Assembly: GCF_938036805.1 (NCBI RefSeq)
Contig: NZ_CALHWC010000168.1
Location: 1 to 21,388, forward strand
From: an uncultured Streptococcus sp.
GTDB lineage: Bacteria > Bacillota > Bacilli > Lactobacillales > Streptococcaceae
Length of the DNA stretch: 21,388 nucleotides
Direction: 5' to 3'
This document shows positions 7,933 to 14,911 of this stretch, piece by piece. The notes below the pieces were generated by a model that did no database searches, was not told where the DNA came from, and saw nothing but the letters and a program-made list of their open reading frames with translations. A program made the translations under genes and the position numbers. Within the stretch, counting starts at the first letter, position 1. Each line of letters starts with the position of its first letter.

Positions 7933-9245
7933 TGAAACCAAACAAAAGCATTTTTTACAGTAAAATAGCTCTGATGGTCATCAATTTTATAGCCATTGTC
8001 TATAATGCTTCGATTTACCTCTTTGCAACCAATTATGTCGTAACAAGAGGCTTCAGTCACTCGCTTTTGGAACGTTTGGATGCCATTCCAGGATCGCCCA
8101 GTTTCATTTTTCTGATTTCCATTATCTTTTATGCCTGCCTATTGCTGGTGATGTACTATCGGGAAAAGCATCCCAATCAGCTATCCGTTTATGATAAGGT
8201 GACCATGATTGAGATTTTGCTGATGCTGGTCATCTTTACTGCTTTGCATTCGTCTTACAACGGGCTGATTCTTCTTGTTTTTGCAGATATTTTCTATGGC
8301 TCCAAAGAGTTCAATGCCTCCAAGGACAAAAAATACTGGTTTTCCTTTATTATTTTGAGTTTCAGTATGTTGCTATTGTCAAACTACGACCTGCTGTCGC
8401 TCTTTGTCAAACTGCCTTCATTGGATACCTATATTCGTTTTTATCCAGAATCTATACGTTTGCTGTTACTTTTTGGTAAGAACTTTCTTTTTTCCCTCAA
8501 TATTGTTGTCTTTATGATATCCTTGCTCTTTTATATCATGTCGGCGATTACAGAACGGCATCGGATTGAGGAGGAGCTTCGCATGGCTTCTCAGGCCAAT
8601 CGGGAGCTGAATAGCTATCTAGCTTTGTCAGAAAAAATTGCTGAAGACCGAGAAAGAAAGCGGATTGCCAGAGAGATTCACGATACACTGGGCCATGCTT
8701 TGACGGGTATCTCAGCGGGAATTGATGCCATCAAGGTCCTAGTGGATATTGATACTGAGCGGGCCAAGGAACAGCTCAACAATGTCTCGGTCGTCGTTCG
8801 TGACGGGATTCGGGATGTTCGAGGTTCGCTCAATAAAATGCGGCCGGGTACTCTGGAGAATAATAGTCTGAAAGAGGCTTTGTTAAAGATTATCCGAGAG
8901 TATGAAGCCATTTCCAATTTGGATATTCATTTTCTTTATGAATGGGATACGATCGATTTAGATATTGCCAAAGAAGATATTGTGTTTCGCATCGTGCAGG
9001 AATCAATTACCAATTCTGTGCGTCACGGGCACGCCAAGACCGTGTGGATTGAGTTGTTAGAAAAAGAAAATTATATTATGACCATTCGAGATGATGGTGT
9101 AGGTTTTGATGAATTGCACTATGGCTATGGTCTAAAGCAAATGCAGGAACGGTTGGCTATTATCGGTGGAAAAGTTCATTTTGAAAATCGAGATGGCTTT
9201 TATACCTACATTGAAATCCCCAAAATAGGAGGTTGGAATGATTAA
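7932..9245 (+). CDS. levS: Sensor histidine kinase of the Lev system (NarL/DesK type)
   Basis: A 437-residue membrane kinase. Hydrophobic segments near 11-34, 57-76, 90-123, 137-152 and 176-205 form the sensor part. A linker helix follows, then the HisKA_3 dimerisation domain with phosphoacceptor His250 (REIHDTLGH), and the HATPase_c domain with N-box Asn361, the DDGVGF G1 box (387-392) and a GYGLKQMQER G2 region (398-407). The large extracytoplasmic sensors it needs are probably supplied in trans by LevQ and LevT. I choose ATG 7932, which shares bases with the levQ stop (TAATG), a classic coupled start. A GTG at 7923 would add three residues. It overlaps levR by eight bases. Confidence 0.85.
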   Translation: MKPNKSIFYSKIALMVINFIAIVYNASIYLFATNYVVTRGFSHSLLERLDAIPGSPSFIFLISIIFYACLLLVMYYREKHPNQLSVYDKVTMIEILLMLVIFTALHSSYNGLILLVFADIFYGSKEFNASKDKKYWFSFIILSFSMLLLSNYDLLSLFVKLPSLDTYIRFYPESIRLLLLFGKNFLFSLNIVVFMISLLFYIMSAITERHRIEEELRMASQANRELNSYLALSEKIAEDRERKRIAREIHDTLGHALTGISAGIDAIKVLVDIDTERAKEQLNNVSVVVRDGIRDVRGSLNKMRPGTLENNSLKEALLKIIREYEAISNLDIHFLYEWDTIDLDIAKEDIVFRIVQESITNSVRHGHAKTVWIELLEKENYIMTIRDDGVGFDELHYGYGLKQMQERLAIIGGKVHFENRDGFYTYIEIPKIGGWND

Positions 9246-9921
9246 AGTTTTAATTGCAGACGATCAGGCCTTGATTCGTGAGTCTCTGCAAATCATCCTG
9301 TCTGCTCATGCTGACATCGAGGTAGTCGGGACAGTTGGAGATGGCAAGGAAGTTCTGGAAAAGCTTCATCGGGTACGCCCAGATGTGATTTTGATGGATA
9401 TCCGCATGCCGGTCATGGACGGTGTTCTCTGTACCAAGGCTGTCAAAGAGCAGTATCCAGATGTTAAGATTATCATTCTGACGACCTTTGATGACGATGA
9501 ATTTATCTTTTCCGCTCTAAAATACGGTGCCTCTGGCTACATTCTCAAAGGGGTTTCGACAGAAGAGCTTCACGAAGCCATTCAGACAGTCTATCGGGGC
9601 GGAGCTATGATCAATCCTAATATTGCCACCAAGGTCTTCAAAATCTTTTCACAGATGGCCCAGTCTAACTTTGCTATCACGGTGTCAGAGGAAAATGTAG
9701 AGGACATGAGCCGGACGGAGTGGAAGATTATCCAGCAGATTGGCTTTGGGATTTCTAATAAGGAGATTGCAGCCAAGCTTTATCTGTCGGAAGGGACCGT
9801 GCGCAATTACTTATCAGGGATTCTATCTAAACTGAATCTGCGTGACCGGACTCAGCTGGCTATCTGGGCCGTGCAGACCGGAGTCACCCAGCGAGACTTT
9901 AGCAAGGGAAGTGACAAATGA
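9238..9921 (+). CDS. levR: Response regulator of the Lev system (NarL/LuxR-type)
   Basis: A 227-residue cytoplasmic regulator. The receiver domain (1-118) has the acidic pair Asp8-Asp9, phospho-acceptor Asp54 in LMDIRMP, Thr82-Thr83 and Lys104. The LuxR-type helix-turn-helix is at about 159-216, with ISNKEIAAKLYLSEGTVRNY as the recognition region. It should be phosphorylated by LevS and activate the levD promoter; the tandem ACATTTG repeats at 11266-11321 are the obvious candidate sites. The start ATG lies inside the levS end and is preceded by AGGAGG. The gene overlaps levT by four bases (ATGA). It is unrelated to the sigma-54 activator that is called LevR in Bacillus. Confidence 0.85.
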   Translation: MIKVLIADDQALIRESLQIILSAHADIEVVGTVGDGKEVLEKLHRVRPDVILMDIRMPVMDGVLCTKAVKEQYPDVKIIILTTFDDDEFIFSALKYGASGYILKGVSTEELHEAIQTVYRGGAMINPNIATKVFKIFSQMAQSNFAITVSEENVEDMSRTEWKIIQQIGFGISNKEIAAKLYLSEGTVRNYLSGILSKLNLRDRTQLAIWAVQTGVTQRDFSKGSDK

Positions 9922-11201
9922 AGTGGCGACTTAGACATTTGGTTGTTCTTGTTTTGGTTCTTGTTTCAGGTATTTTAAGCTTCGCACTTTGGTCGTCTAG
10001 TCATGAAAAAGTCCTACGCATCGGTGTCTATGCGGGCTCTAGCTGGGATGTTCCAAATAGTCGTGAAAACAAGGCCATGGACAGCCTGATTAAAAAGTTT
10101 GAAAAGGCACATCCTCATGTCAAGGTTGTTTACGAAAGCGGAATTCCCAAGAAGGATTACGCTGACTGGTTGGCAGAGCACGTCTTAAAAGGCGAACAGC
10201 CGGATCTTTTCATGGTACCGGAAAACGACTTTAGCATGTTGGCCTCGGCTGGTGCCCTCAAATCCTTGGATACCCTTTTAACGGATGATGAACGGACAGC
10301 CTTTTATCCCGTCGCTTATGAAGCTGGGCAATATCAGGGAGTCAGCTATGCTCTTCCAGTCGAGAGCAATCCTATCATGATGTGTGTCAATAAAGACCTG
10401 CTTGAAAAAGAAGGAATTAGCATTCCTGAGTCAGGCTGGACTTTGGCGGATTTCTATGAGATTTGCAAAAAAGTAACCAAGGATACCAATGGCGATGGCG
10501 TGGTGGACCAGTACGGTATAACAGATTACACTTGGCAGCAAGCTCTGGTAGCTTACGGCGGCCATTTGACCGATAAATCCGGTATCAACAATGTAGACAG
10601 CGCAGAGATGCACCAAGCCTTGGCCTTTATGAGCAAGCTGGACATGCTCAGCCAGCACTATAAGGTGACTTCTCATGACTTTGATGAGGGGCGAGTGGCC
10701 TTCTATCCTATGAGTCTAGCCCAGTATCGGACCTACAAGCCTTATCCTTATCATGTTGCCAAATATTCTAGCTTTTCTTGGACCTGTATCCCGATGCCGA
10801 CAGCCAATAGCAAGGTGATGGGAACGCAGGTCAAGACTTCCCTCTTTGGCATGTCTTCCAACACTAAGCAAGAGAAGCTGGCTTGGGAATTTATGCTCTT
10901 GCTGTCACAAGACAAAGAAAGCCAGCAGACCTTGTTTGAAAAATCGCAGGGAACTTCAGTCTTGCCCTCCGTAGTGAAAAGTCAGCAAACCAAACAAATT
11001 CTGCAGGCAGATGACTTCGGCTTGGATTCTCTGACTTCTGAGAGGCTAGATAGTATGATGGAGCGTTCTATCATAGATATTGGACAAGAAGTCGATCGGC
11101 AGACCTTGGAAAGGCTTGATTATTTGATTAAGGAAGCTCTGGGAAATCAAGAGATTGACAGTGCCTTGCCGAGCATTCAAAGAGAAATAGAAAGCAGATA
11201 A
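9918..11201 (+). CDS. levT: Membrane-anchored MalE-like sugar-binding protein of the Lev sensing system
   Basis: A 427-residue protein of the SBP_bac_1 (maltose-binding-like) family. A basic N-terminus and one helix (about residues 8-25) are followed directly by the binding fold, with no lipobox cysteine, so it is probably tethered outside the membrane. Family features include the early FEKAHPHVKVVYE strand, PDLFMVPENDFSML, an NGDGVVDQYGI stretch resembling metal-binding loops of such proteins, and the aromatic late region. No sugar permease accompanies it, and it is translationally coupled to levR (ATGA). A sensory role beside LevQ is therefore the best reading. The stop codon lies inside the terminator stem-loop. 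Confidence 0.8.
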   Translation: MKWRLRHLVVLVLVLVSGILSFALWSSSHEKVLRIGVYAGSSWDVPNSRENKAMDSLIKKFEKAHPHVKVVYESGIPKKDYADWLAEHVLKGEQPDLFMVPENDFSMLASAGALKSLDTLLTDDERTAFYPVAYEAGQYQGVSYALPVESNPIMMCVNKDLLEKEGISIPESGWTLADFYEICKKVTKDTNGDGVVDQYGITDYTWQQALVAYGGHLTDKSGINNVDSAEMHQALAFMSKLDMLSQHYKVTSHDFDEGRVAFYPMSLAQYRTYKPYPYHVAKYSSFSWTCIPMPTANSKVMGTQVKTSLFGMSSNTKQEKLAWEFMLLLSQDKESQQTLFEKSQGTSVLPSVVKSQQTKQILQADDFGLDSLTSERLDSMMERSIIDIGQEVDRQTLERLDYLIKEALGNQEIDSALPSIQREIESR

Positions 11202-11219
11202 TTTTCTGCTTTCTTTTTT
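11189..11219 (+). terminator. Intrinsic terminator ending levQSRT
   Basis: A perfect 10-base stem AGAAAGCAGA (11189-11198) and TCTGCTTTCT (11205-11214) has a 6-base loop and a T tract to 11219. The levT stop codon (11199-11201) lies in the loop. Confidence 0.9.
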
Positions 11220-11265
11220 ATTTCTAATTAACCCAGAAAGAAAGTAAAGGGTGACTAGACCAATA

Positions 11266-11321
11266 TGACATTTGTCACATCTAAACTCACATTTGTCATC
11301 TTTCCAAAGTGACATTTGACA
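11266..11321 (+). promoter_or_regulatory. Three tandem ACATTTG repeats upstream of levD (candidate LevR operator)
   Basis: Copies are TGACATTTGTCA (11266-11277, itself a perfect dyad), TCACATTTGTCA (11287-11298) and TGACATTTGACA (11310-11321). Start-to-start spacing is 21 and 23 bp, close to two helical turns. They end 24 bases before the -10 hexamer, fitting an activator array that replaces a poor -35. Confidence 0.75.
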
Positions 11322-11325
11322 ATAG

Positions 11326-11339
11326 GGGAGCGGTTTCAT
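11326..11339. promoter_or_regulatory. CcpA-type cre-like site in the levD promoter
   Basis: Read on the minus strand, the site ATGAAACCGCTCCC matches the first half and centre of the cre consensus (WTGNAANCGN), with a weaker second half. It lies between the activator repeats and the -10, where CcpA binding would repress. Confidence 0.5.
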
Positions 11340-11345
11340 TTTGTG

Positions 11346-11351
11346 TACAAT
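11346..11351 (+). promoter_or_regulatory. levD promoter, -10 element
   Basis: TACAAT with a TG immediately before it. The expected -35 position (about 11323-11328) reads TAGGGG, which is poor, so the promoter should depend on an activator. The levD ribosome site AAGGAGG is at 11366-11372. Confidence 0.7.
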
Positions 11352-11380
11352 AGAATCAAGAAAATAAGGAGGCAGGAAAG

Positions 11381-11812
11381 ATGAAATATCTTGTACTGGT
11401 CAGTCATGGGGGGCTAGCTGAAGGCGTACAAAGCTCCTTGAAGATGTTTGCTGGTGATAAAACAGACCAAATCATCGCCGTGGGTCTGAAAGAGGGAAAA
11501 TCAGTTGATGATTTTGCTCTCGATTTCCGCCAAGCCTTGGCAGGTTTAGAAGCAGAGGATACAGTCTTGGTTTTGGCCGATATTGTAGGAGGCAGTCCAT
11601 TGACCACAGCGGCTAGTGTCCTAGCAGAATTAGGCAAATTAGATTCGGCAGTCATTCTTGGAGGGCTGAATCTGACGATGGGGCTCACTGGGCTTGTGAT
11701 GAAGGATATGCTGGAAGGCAAAGATCTTGCACAGACGATTCTTTCAGAAGCGACGGCAGCCTTGCAGGAGTTTGAAGTTTCATCAGACGATGATGAGGAA
11801 GACGACATTTAA
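11381..11812 (+). CDS. levD: PTS mannose/fructose-family EIIA component
   Basis: A 143-residue cytoplasmic EIIA of the mannose PTS family, here a free-standing protein and not fused to EIIB. The phosphorylatable residue is His9 in LVLVSHGGLAEG. Other family features are DFRQAL, LADIVGGSPLTTAA and the GGLNLTMGL block. It takes phosphate from HPr and passes it to LevE. The last ten residues are almost all acidic (SSDDDEEDDI), an unusual tail that is echoed at the end of LevF in the same operon. It is the first gene of levDEFGX, behind the operator repeats and the cre-like site. Confidence 0.88.
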   Translation: MKYLVLVSHGGLAEGVQSSLKMFAGDKTDQIIAVGLKEGKSVDDFALDFRQALAGLEAEDTVLVLADIVGGSPLTTAASVLAELGKLDSAVILGGLNLTMGLTGLVMKDMLEGKDLAQTILSEATAALQEFEVSSDDDEEDDI

Positions 11813-11850
11813 AAAGTTATTCATTTACTAACTTAGATAGGAGATTCAAA

Positions 11851-12345
11851 ATGGTAGTAACATTTGTACGGATTGACGACCGCATGATCCACGGTCAAAC
11901 GGTCACTCGTTGGGCTAAGGAATATCCTTGTGATGGGCTGATTGCAGTCAATGATGCAGCAGCCAGCAACAAAGTCTTGATTCAAGCCTACAAAGGGGCT
12001 TCTGACAAGAAAACTTTCGTTTGGACTAAGGAAGCCTTCAAGGAAAAATCTGGCAAGGTAACTGAATCTGACAGCCGATATTTCTTGATTACCAAAAATC
12101 CGATTGATATGAAAGAAATCTTAGTGGACCAAGGCTATGTGCCAGGCGATGTCAAAGAAATCATCGTCGGACCAGCCAATGACCGTCCGGGAGCTGTTAA
12201 GCTGGGCAACAATCAATCCATCACACAAGAAGAAGCGGAAGCGATCGAAGCGATTGAAAAAGCAGGTTACAAGGTAAAATTCCAGCTGCTTCCAGACGTT
12301 TCCATCGGTTACTGGAGCGATTTCAAATCTAAATTTGGTTTTTAA
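11851..12345 (+). CDS. levE: PTS mannose/fructose-family EIIB component
   Basis: A 164-residue cytoplasmic EIIB. The active site is His14 in RIDDRMIHGQTVTRW, the hallmark of this family. The later VGPANDRPGA segment and the C-terminal VSIGYWSDFKSKFGF fit family ends. It receives phosphate from LevD His9 and phosphorylates the sugar as LevF/LevG bring it across the membrane. AGGAGA (11839-11844) precedes the ATG. It starts 38 bases after levD. A 124-base gap with a hairpin separates it from levF. Confidence 0.92.
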   Translation: MVVTFVRIDDRMIHGQTVTRWAKEYPCDGLIAVNDAAASNKVLIQAYKGASDKKTFVWTKEAFKEKSGKVTESDSRYFLITKNPIDMKEILVDQGYVPGDVKEIIVGPANDRPGAVKLGNNQSITQEEAEAIEAIEKAGYKVKFQLLPDVSIGYWSDFKSKFGF

Positions 12346-12414
12346 ACAGGAGCAGAAGTTAAGCAGTGCAAAGTTTTGAGCTTTCTATAGCCTTGCCAAG
12401 CGAGGTCTATTTGA

Positions 12415-12435
12415 AGGAGCTGGAACTGAGCTCCT
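12415..12435 (+). repeat. Hairpin in the levE-levF gap
   Basis: Seven-base arms AGGAGCT (12415-12421) and AGCTCCT (12429-12435) have a 7-base loop. There is no T tract, so it does not look like a terminator. The 124-base gap (12346-12469) holds no ORF that I can support. Confidence 0.55.
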
Positions 12436-12469
12436 ACTACTGCTCGATCTTACTTAAAGGAGAAAGATT

Positions 12470-13315
12470 ATGACAATTTCTTGGTTGCAAGCCGCAATAC
12501 TTGGTATCTTTGCTAGTTTGTCTTCTATGCCGGGTATGGGTGGCTCAAGTATTGGTAACTATACACTTGGACGTCCGCTTGTCGGAGGCCTCGTCTGTGG
12601 TTTGATTTTAGGAGATGTGAGTCTCGGTATTATCTGTGGGGTAGCCATGCAGTTGGTGTATATCGCGCTGGTAACACCTGGCGGTACTGTTTCGGCTGAT
12701 GTCCGTGCAGTTTCTTACATCGGTATTCCTTTGGCGATGGTTGCGATCAAATCACAAGGGATTTCAGATGCTCAGCAGGCTGCTGACTTTGCAAAATCAA
12801 TGGGTGTGCTGGTTGGTACGCTGGGAACTGTTCTCTTCTACGGAACAGCAACAATGAACTTGGTATGGCAACACATGGGCTGGAAAGCAGTCGAACAGGG
12901 AGAATACAAAAAATTGTATGCGGTTGACTGGTATCTGCCATGGGTTTCCCACTTCCTCTTCTCTTTCTTGCCAACACTGATTCTTTGCCGTTACGGTGCT
13001 GATGCCGTTACAGCTCTGAAAGATGCCCTCCCAATGGATGGTCTACCAATGAAAACCCTCTTCACAGTAGGTTCTCTCCTCCCATGTGTCGGTATTGCGA
13101 TTCTCTTGAAACAAATCGTTGAAAAAGTGACAGACTTTGTCCCATTCTTCGTTGGCTTTACCTTGGCTGCCTCACTTGGTCTCAACCTTGTGTCTAGTGC
13201 AGTTGTATCACTGATCTTTGCCCTGCTCTTCTATGAAGTACAGATGGCGAAAAATGTCAAAGCTAGTGCTGTGGCAGTAGGTGATTTTGACGATGATGAC
13301 GAGGAGGATATCTAA
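12470..13315 (+). CDS. levF: PTS mannose/fructose-family EIIC permease component
   Basis: A 281-residue polytopic membrane protein forming, with LevG, the sugar channel of the mannose-family PTS. The glycine-rich start (SMPGMGGSS), the GVAMQLVYIALVTPGG segment and SADVRAVSYIGIPLA are typical of EIIC-Man. About seven to nine hydrophobic segments are visible between residues 5 and 265. The C-terminus is an acidic tail (DFDDDDEEDI) like that of LevD. The codons for its two glutamates form the GAGGAGG ribosome site of levG, so the tail and the next gene's translation signal share bases. Confidence 0.92.
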   Translation: MTISWLQAAILGIFASLSSMPGMGGSSIGNYTLGRPLVGGLVCGLILGDVSLGIICGVAMQLVYIALVTPGGTVSADVRAVSYIGIPLAMVAIKSQGISDAQQAADFAKSMGVLVGTLGTVLFYGTATMNLVWQHMGWKAVEQGEYKKLYAVDWYLPWVSHFLFSFLPTLILCRYGADAVTALKDALPMDGLPMKTLFTVGSLLPCVGIAILLKQIVEKVTDFVPFFVGFTLAASLGLNLVSSAVVSLIFALLFYEVQMAKNVKASAVAVGDFDDDDEEDI

Positions 13316-13316
13316 G

Positions 13317-14156
13317 ATGGCAACTAAAAAAATATCTAAAAAAACACTGACCAAATCATTCCACCACTGGTACTATGGTCACTTGACCTGCTTCTCTCAA
13401 GAGCACATGCAGACTTTTGGTTACTTGACTTCTATGCTACCAATCGTGGAAGAATTGTACGATACAAAAGAAGAACAAGCACGCTCTATGCACACTTATA
13501 CAGCCTTCTTCAACACGGAACCTCAGCTGGGTACTCTGGTCGTTGGGATCACAGCTGGTTTGGAAGAAGCGCGTGCCAATGGTGCAGAAGCGGTAAATGA
13601 CGAAACCATCAACGGACTTCGGGCTGGCTTGATGGGGCCGGTTGCTGGTATCGGTGACTCTCTGATCGTTGGAACCTTGATTCCAGTTATTTTGGGGATC
13701 TCAATGGGACTTTCAAATGGAGGCTCACCTGTCGGTGCTATCTTCTATATCCTAGTTTGGAATCTGCTAGCTTATTTCGGTATGCGTTTTGCTTACTTTA
13801 AAGGCTATGAATTAGGAGACAAGGCCGTTGAATTCTTAGTAGGAGAACAAGGGCAAGCTATCCGTAAATCTGTTGGGATTGTCGGCGGAATGGTTATCGG
13901 TGCTGTTGCAGCAACTTGGGTACCTATCAAAACTGCTTTCCAATTGACCAATCCGGGTGAAAAAGAGCCTTACCTTGTCTTACAAGATAAATTAGATGGT
14001 GTTTATCCAGGTCTCTTGACAGCGGTCTTTATCGTATTTTGCTGGTGGCTCATGGCCAAGAAGAACCTTTCTCCAATCAAAGTGATGCTCATTCTAGTTG
14101 TTATCGCCTTCCTTGGTGTACTGGCTGGCTTCTTTAACCCAGGTCTCCAATATTAA
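13317..14156 (+). CDS. levG: PTS mannose/fructose-family EIID component
   Basis: A 279-residue membrane component. The amphipathic N-terminal part includes KSFHHWYYGHLTCFSQEHMQ, followed by the conserved YDTKEEQARSMHTYTAFFNT region, EEARANG, GLMGPVAGIGDSLIVGTLIP and membrane helices to the end (about 225-277). This matches EIID-Man throughout. I start at ATG 13317, two bases after the levF stop, with GAGGAGG at 13301-13307. An upstream in-frame ATG at 13281 would lie in the levF tail and adds residues with no family look. Confidence 0.92.
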   Translation: MATKKISKKTLTKSFHHWYYGHLTCFSQEHMQTFGYLTSMLPIVEELYDTKEEQARSMHTYTAFFNTEPQLGTLVVGITAGLEEARANGAEAVNDETINGLRAGLMGPVAGIGDSLIVGTLIPVILGISMGLSNGGSPVGAIFYILVWNLLAYFGMRFAYFKGYELGDKAVEFLVGEQGQAIRKSVGIVGGMVIGAVAATWVPIKTAFQLTNPGEKEPYLVLQDKLDGVYPGLLTAVFIVFCWWLMAKKNLSPIKVMLILVVIAFLGVLAGFFNPGLQY

Positions 14157-14173
14157 GAAAAAGAGGGAAAATC

Positions 14174-14464
14174 ATGACAGAACAAGAATTGATTCAAGGC
14201 TATGAAACAGAAATTCAATATCAGAAGCATATGATTGAAAATCTCGGACGCTGGTTTAGTCTTTTCTTTACCATTGCCAGTATCGGTTTTGTCCTGATCT
14301 ATCTCTTTCATCGAACCAATCTGCTTCTTTTCATCGTAGGAGTCATCTTAGCTGTTTTGGGAATTCTTGTCATGCTGGTCTTTGGCTATGGCATCTACAA
14401 GGGTAGACTAAATTTGCAAAAGGTTATTGATGATTTTGAAGAAAAACTGAAGTTAGCTCAATAA
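14174..14464 (+). CDS. levX: Small two-helix membrane protein ending the lev operon
   Basis: A 96-residue protein with two hydrophobic helices (about 27-45 and 50-75). These are flanked by a charged N-terminus (about 25 residues, Gln/Glu-rich) and a Lys/Glu-rich amphipathic C-terminal helix (77-96) that could form a coiled coil. It begins 17 bases after levG and ends before a terminator, so it is the last gene of the PTS operon. Position matches the uncharacterised gene called levX in S. mutans as I recall it. No enzymatic motif is visible and the function is unknown. An accessory subunit of the LevFG permease or a link to the LevQST membrane sensors are possibilities I cannot tell apart. Confidence 0.75.
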   Translation: MTEQELIQGYETEIQYQKHMIENLGRWFSLFFTIASIGFVLIYLFHRTNLLLFIVGVILAVLGILVMLVFGYGIYKGRLNLQKVIDDFEEKLKLAQ

Positions 14465-14486
14465 TATTTCCAATTAATTTCCCCCA

Positions 14487-14514
14487 AAAACTTTGTCATT
14501 CGGCAAAGTTTTTT
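14487..14514 (+). terminator. Intrinsic terminator after levX
   Basis: AAAACTTTG (14487-14495) and CAAAGTTTT (14504-14512) form a perfect 9-base stem with an 8-base loop. The T run reaches 14514. It lies immediately before the groES -35. Confidence 0.85.
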
Positions 14515-14531
14515 CTTGACTATTTCTGACC
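14515..14531. promoter_or_regulatory. Probable CtsR operator overlapping the groES -35
   Basis: CTTGACT-ATT-TCTGACC fits the CtsR heptad repeat on the opposite strand (TTTGACY-NTN-TTTGACY) at 12 of 14 heptad positions with the correct 3-base spacing. It covers the -35 hexamer. Confidence 0.65.
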
Positions 14532-14543
14532 AAGTGATACAAT
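14516..14543 (+). promoter_or_regulatory. groES-groEL promoter
   Basis: TTGACT (14516-14521), a 16-base spacer and TACAAT (14538-14543) with a TGA extension (14535-14537). It is a strong sigma-A promoter, placed so that CtsR at -35 and HrcA downstream can both block it. Confidence 0.9.
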
Positions 14544-14555
14544 ATTAACTATAGA

Positions 14556-14582
14556 TTAGCACTCGGCGTCATAGAGTGCTAA
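14556..14582. promoter_or_regulatory. CIRCE element (HrcA operator)
   Basis: TTAGCACTC (14556-14564), a 9-base spacer and GAGTGCTAA (14574-14582), an exact match to the CIRCE consensus. It lies between the promoter and the groES ribosome site. Confidence 0.98.
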
Positions 14583-14606
14583 AAATTCAATCTTTGGAGG
14601 AAAAAG

Positions 14607-14888
14607 ATGTTAAAACCATTAGGTGACCGTGTGGTCTTAAAAGTAGAAGAAAAAGAACAGAAAGTTGGTGGCTTTGTCATTGCTGGTGCAGGACAAGACG
14701 CGACAAAAGAAGCAAAAGTCATCGCAGTCGGCCAAGGCATCCGTACGTTGAACGGAGAGCTGGTTGCACTAAGTGTCAAGCCAGGTGATAAGGTTTTAGT
14801 TGAAAGCCATGCTGGCATTGAAGTCAAAGATCAAGATGAGAAATTCTTGGTTGTTGGAGAAGCAAGCATTCTTGCAATTGTGGAGTAA
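14607..14888 (+). CDS. groES: Co-chaperonin GroES
   Basis: A 93-residue Cpn10 that caps the GroEL chamber as a heptamer. It starts with LKPLGDRVVLKVEE, the family's opening strand. The mobile loop that binds GroEL lies around residues 17-33 (KVGGFVIAGAGQ), and the late KPGDKVLVE and FLVVGEASILAIVE strands are standard. TTTGGAGG precedes the ATG by a normal distance. It is first in the CIRCE-controlled operon with groEL 23 bases downstream. Confidence 0.96.
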   Translation: MLKPLGDRVVLKVEEKEQKVGGFVIAGAGQDATKEAKVIAVGQGIRTLNGELVALSVKPGDKVLVESHAGIEVKDQDEKFLVVGEASILAIVE

Positions 14889-14911
14889 AAATCTAAGAAA
14901 GAGGTTTAAAA

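Noticed and set aside
13281..13316. Upstream extension of levG by 12 codons
   Set aside because: It lies in the levF acidic tail; the GAGGAGG at 13301-13307 fits the ATG at 13317.
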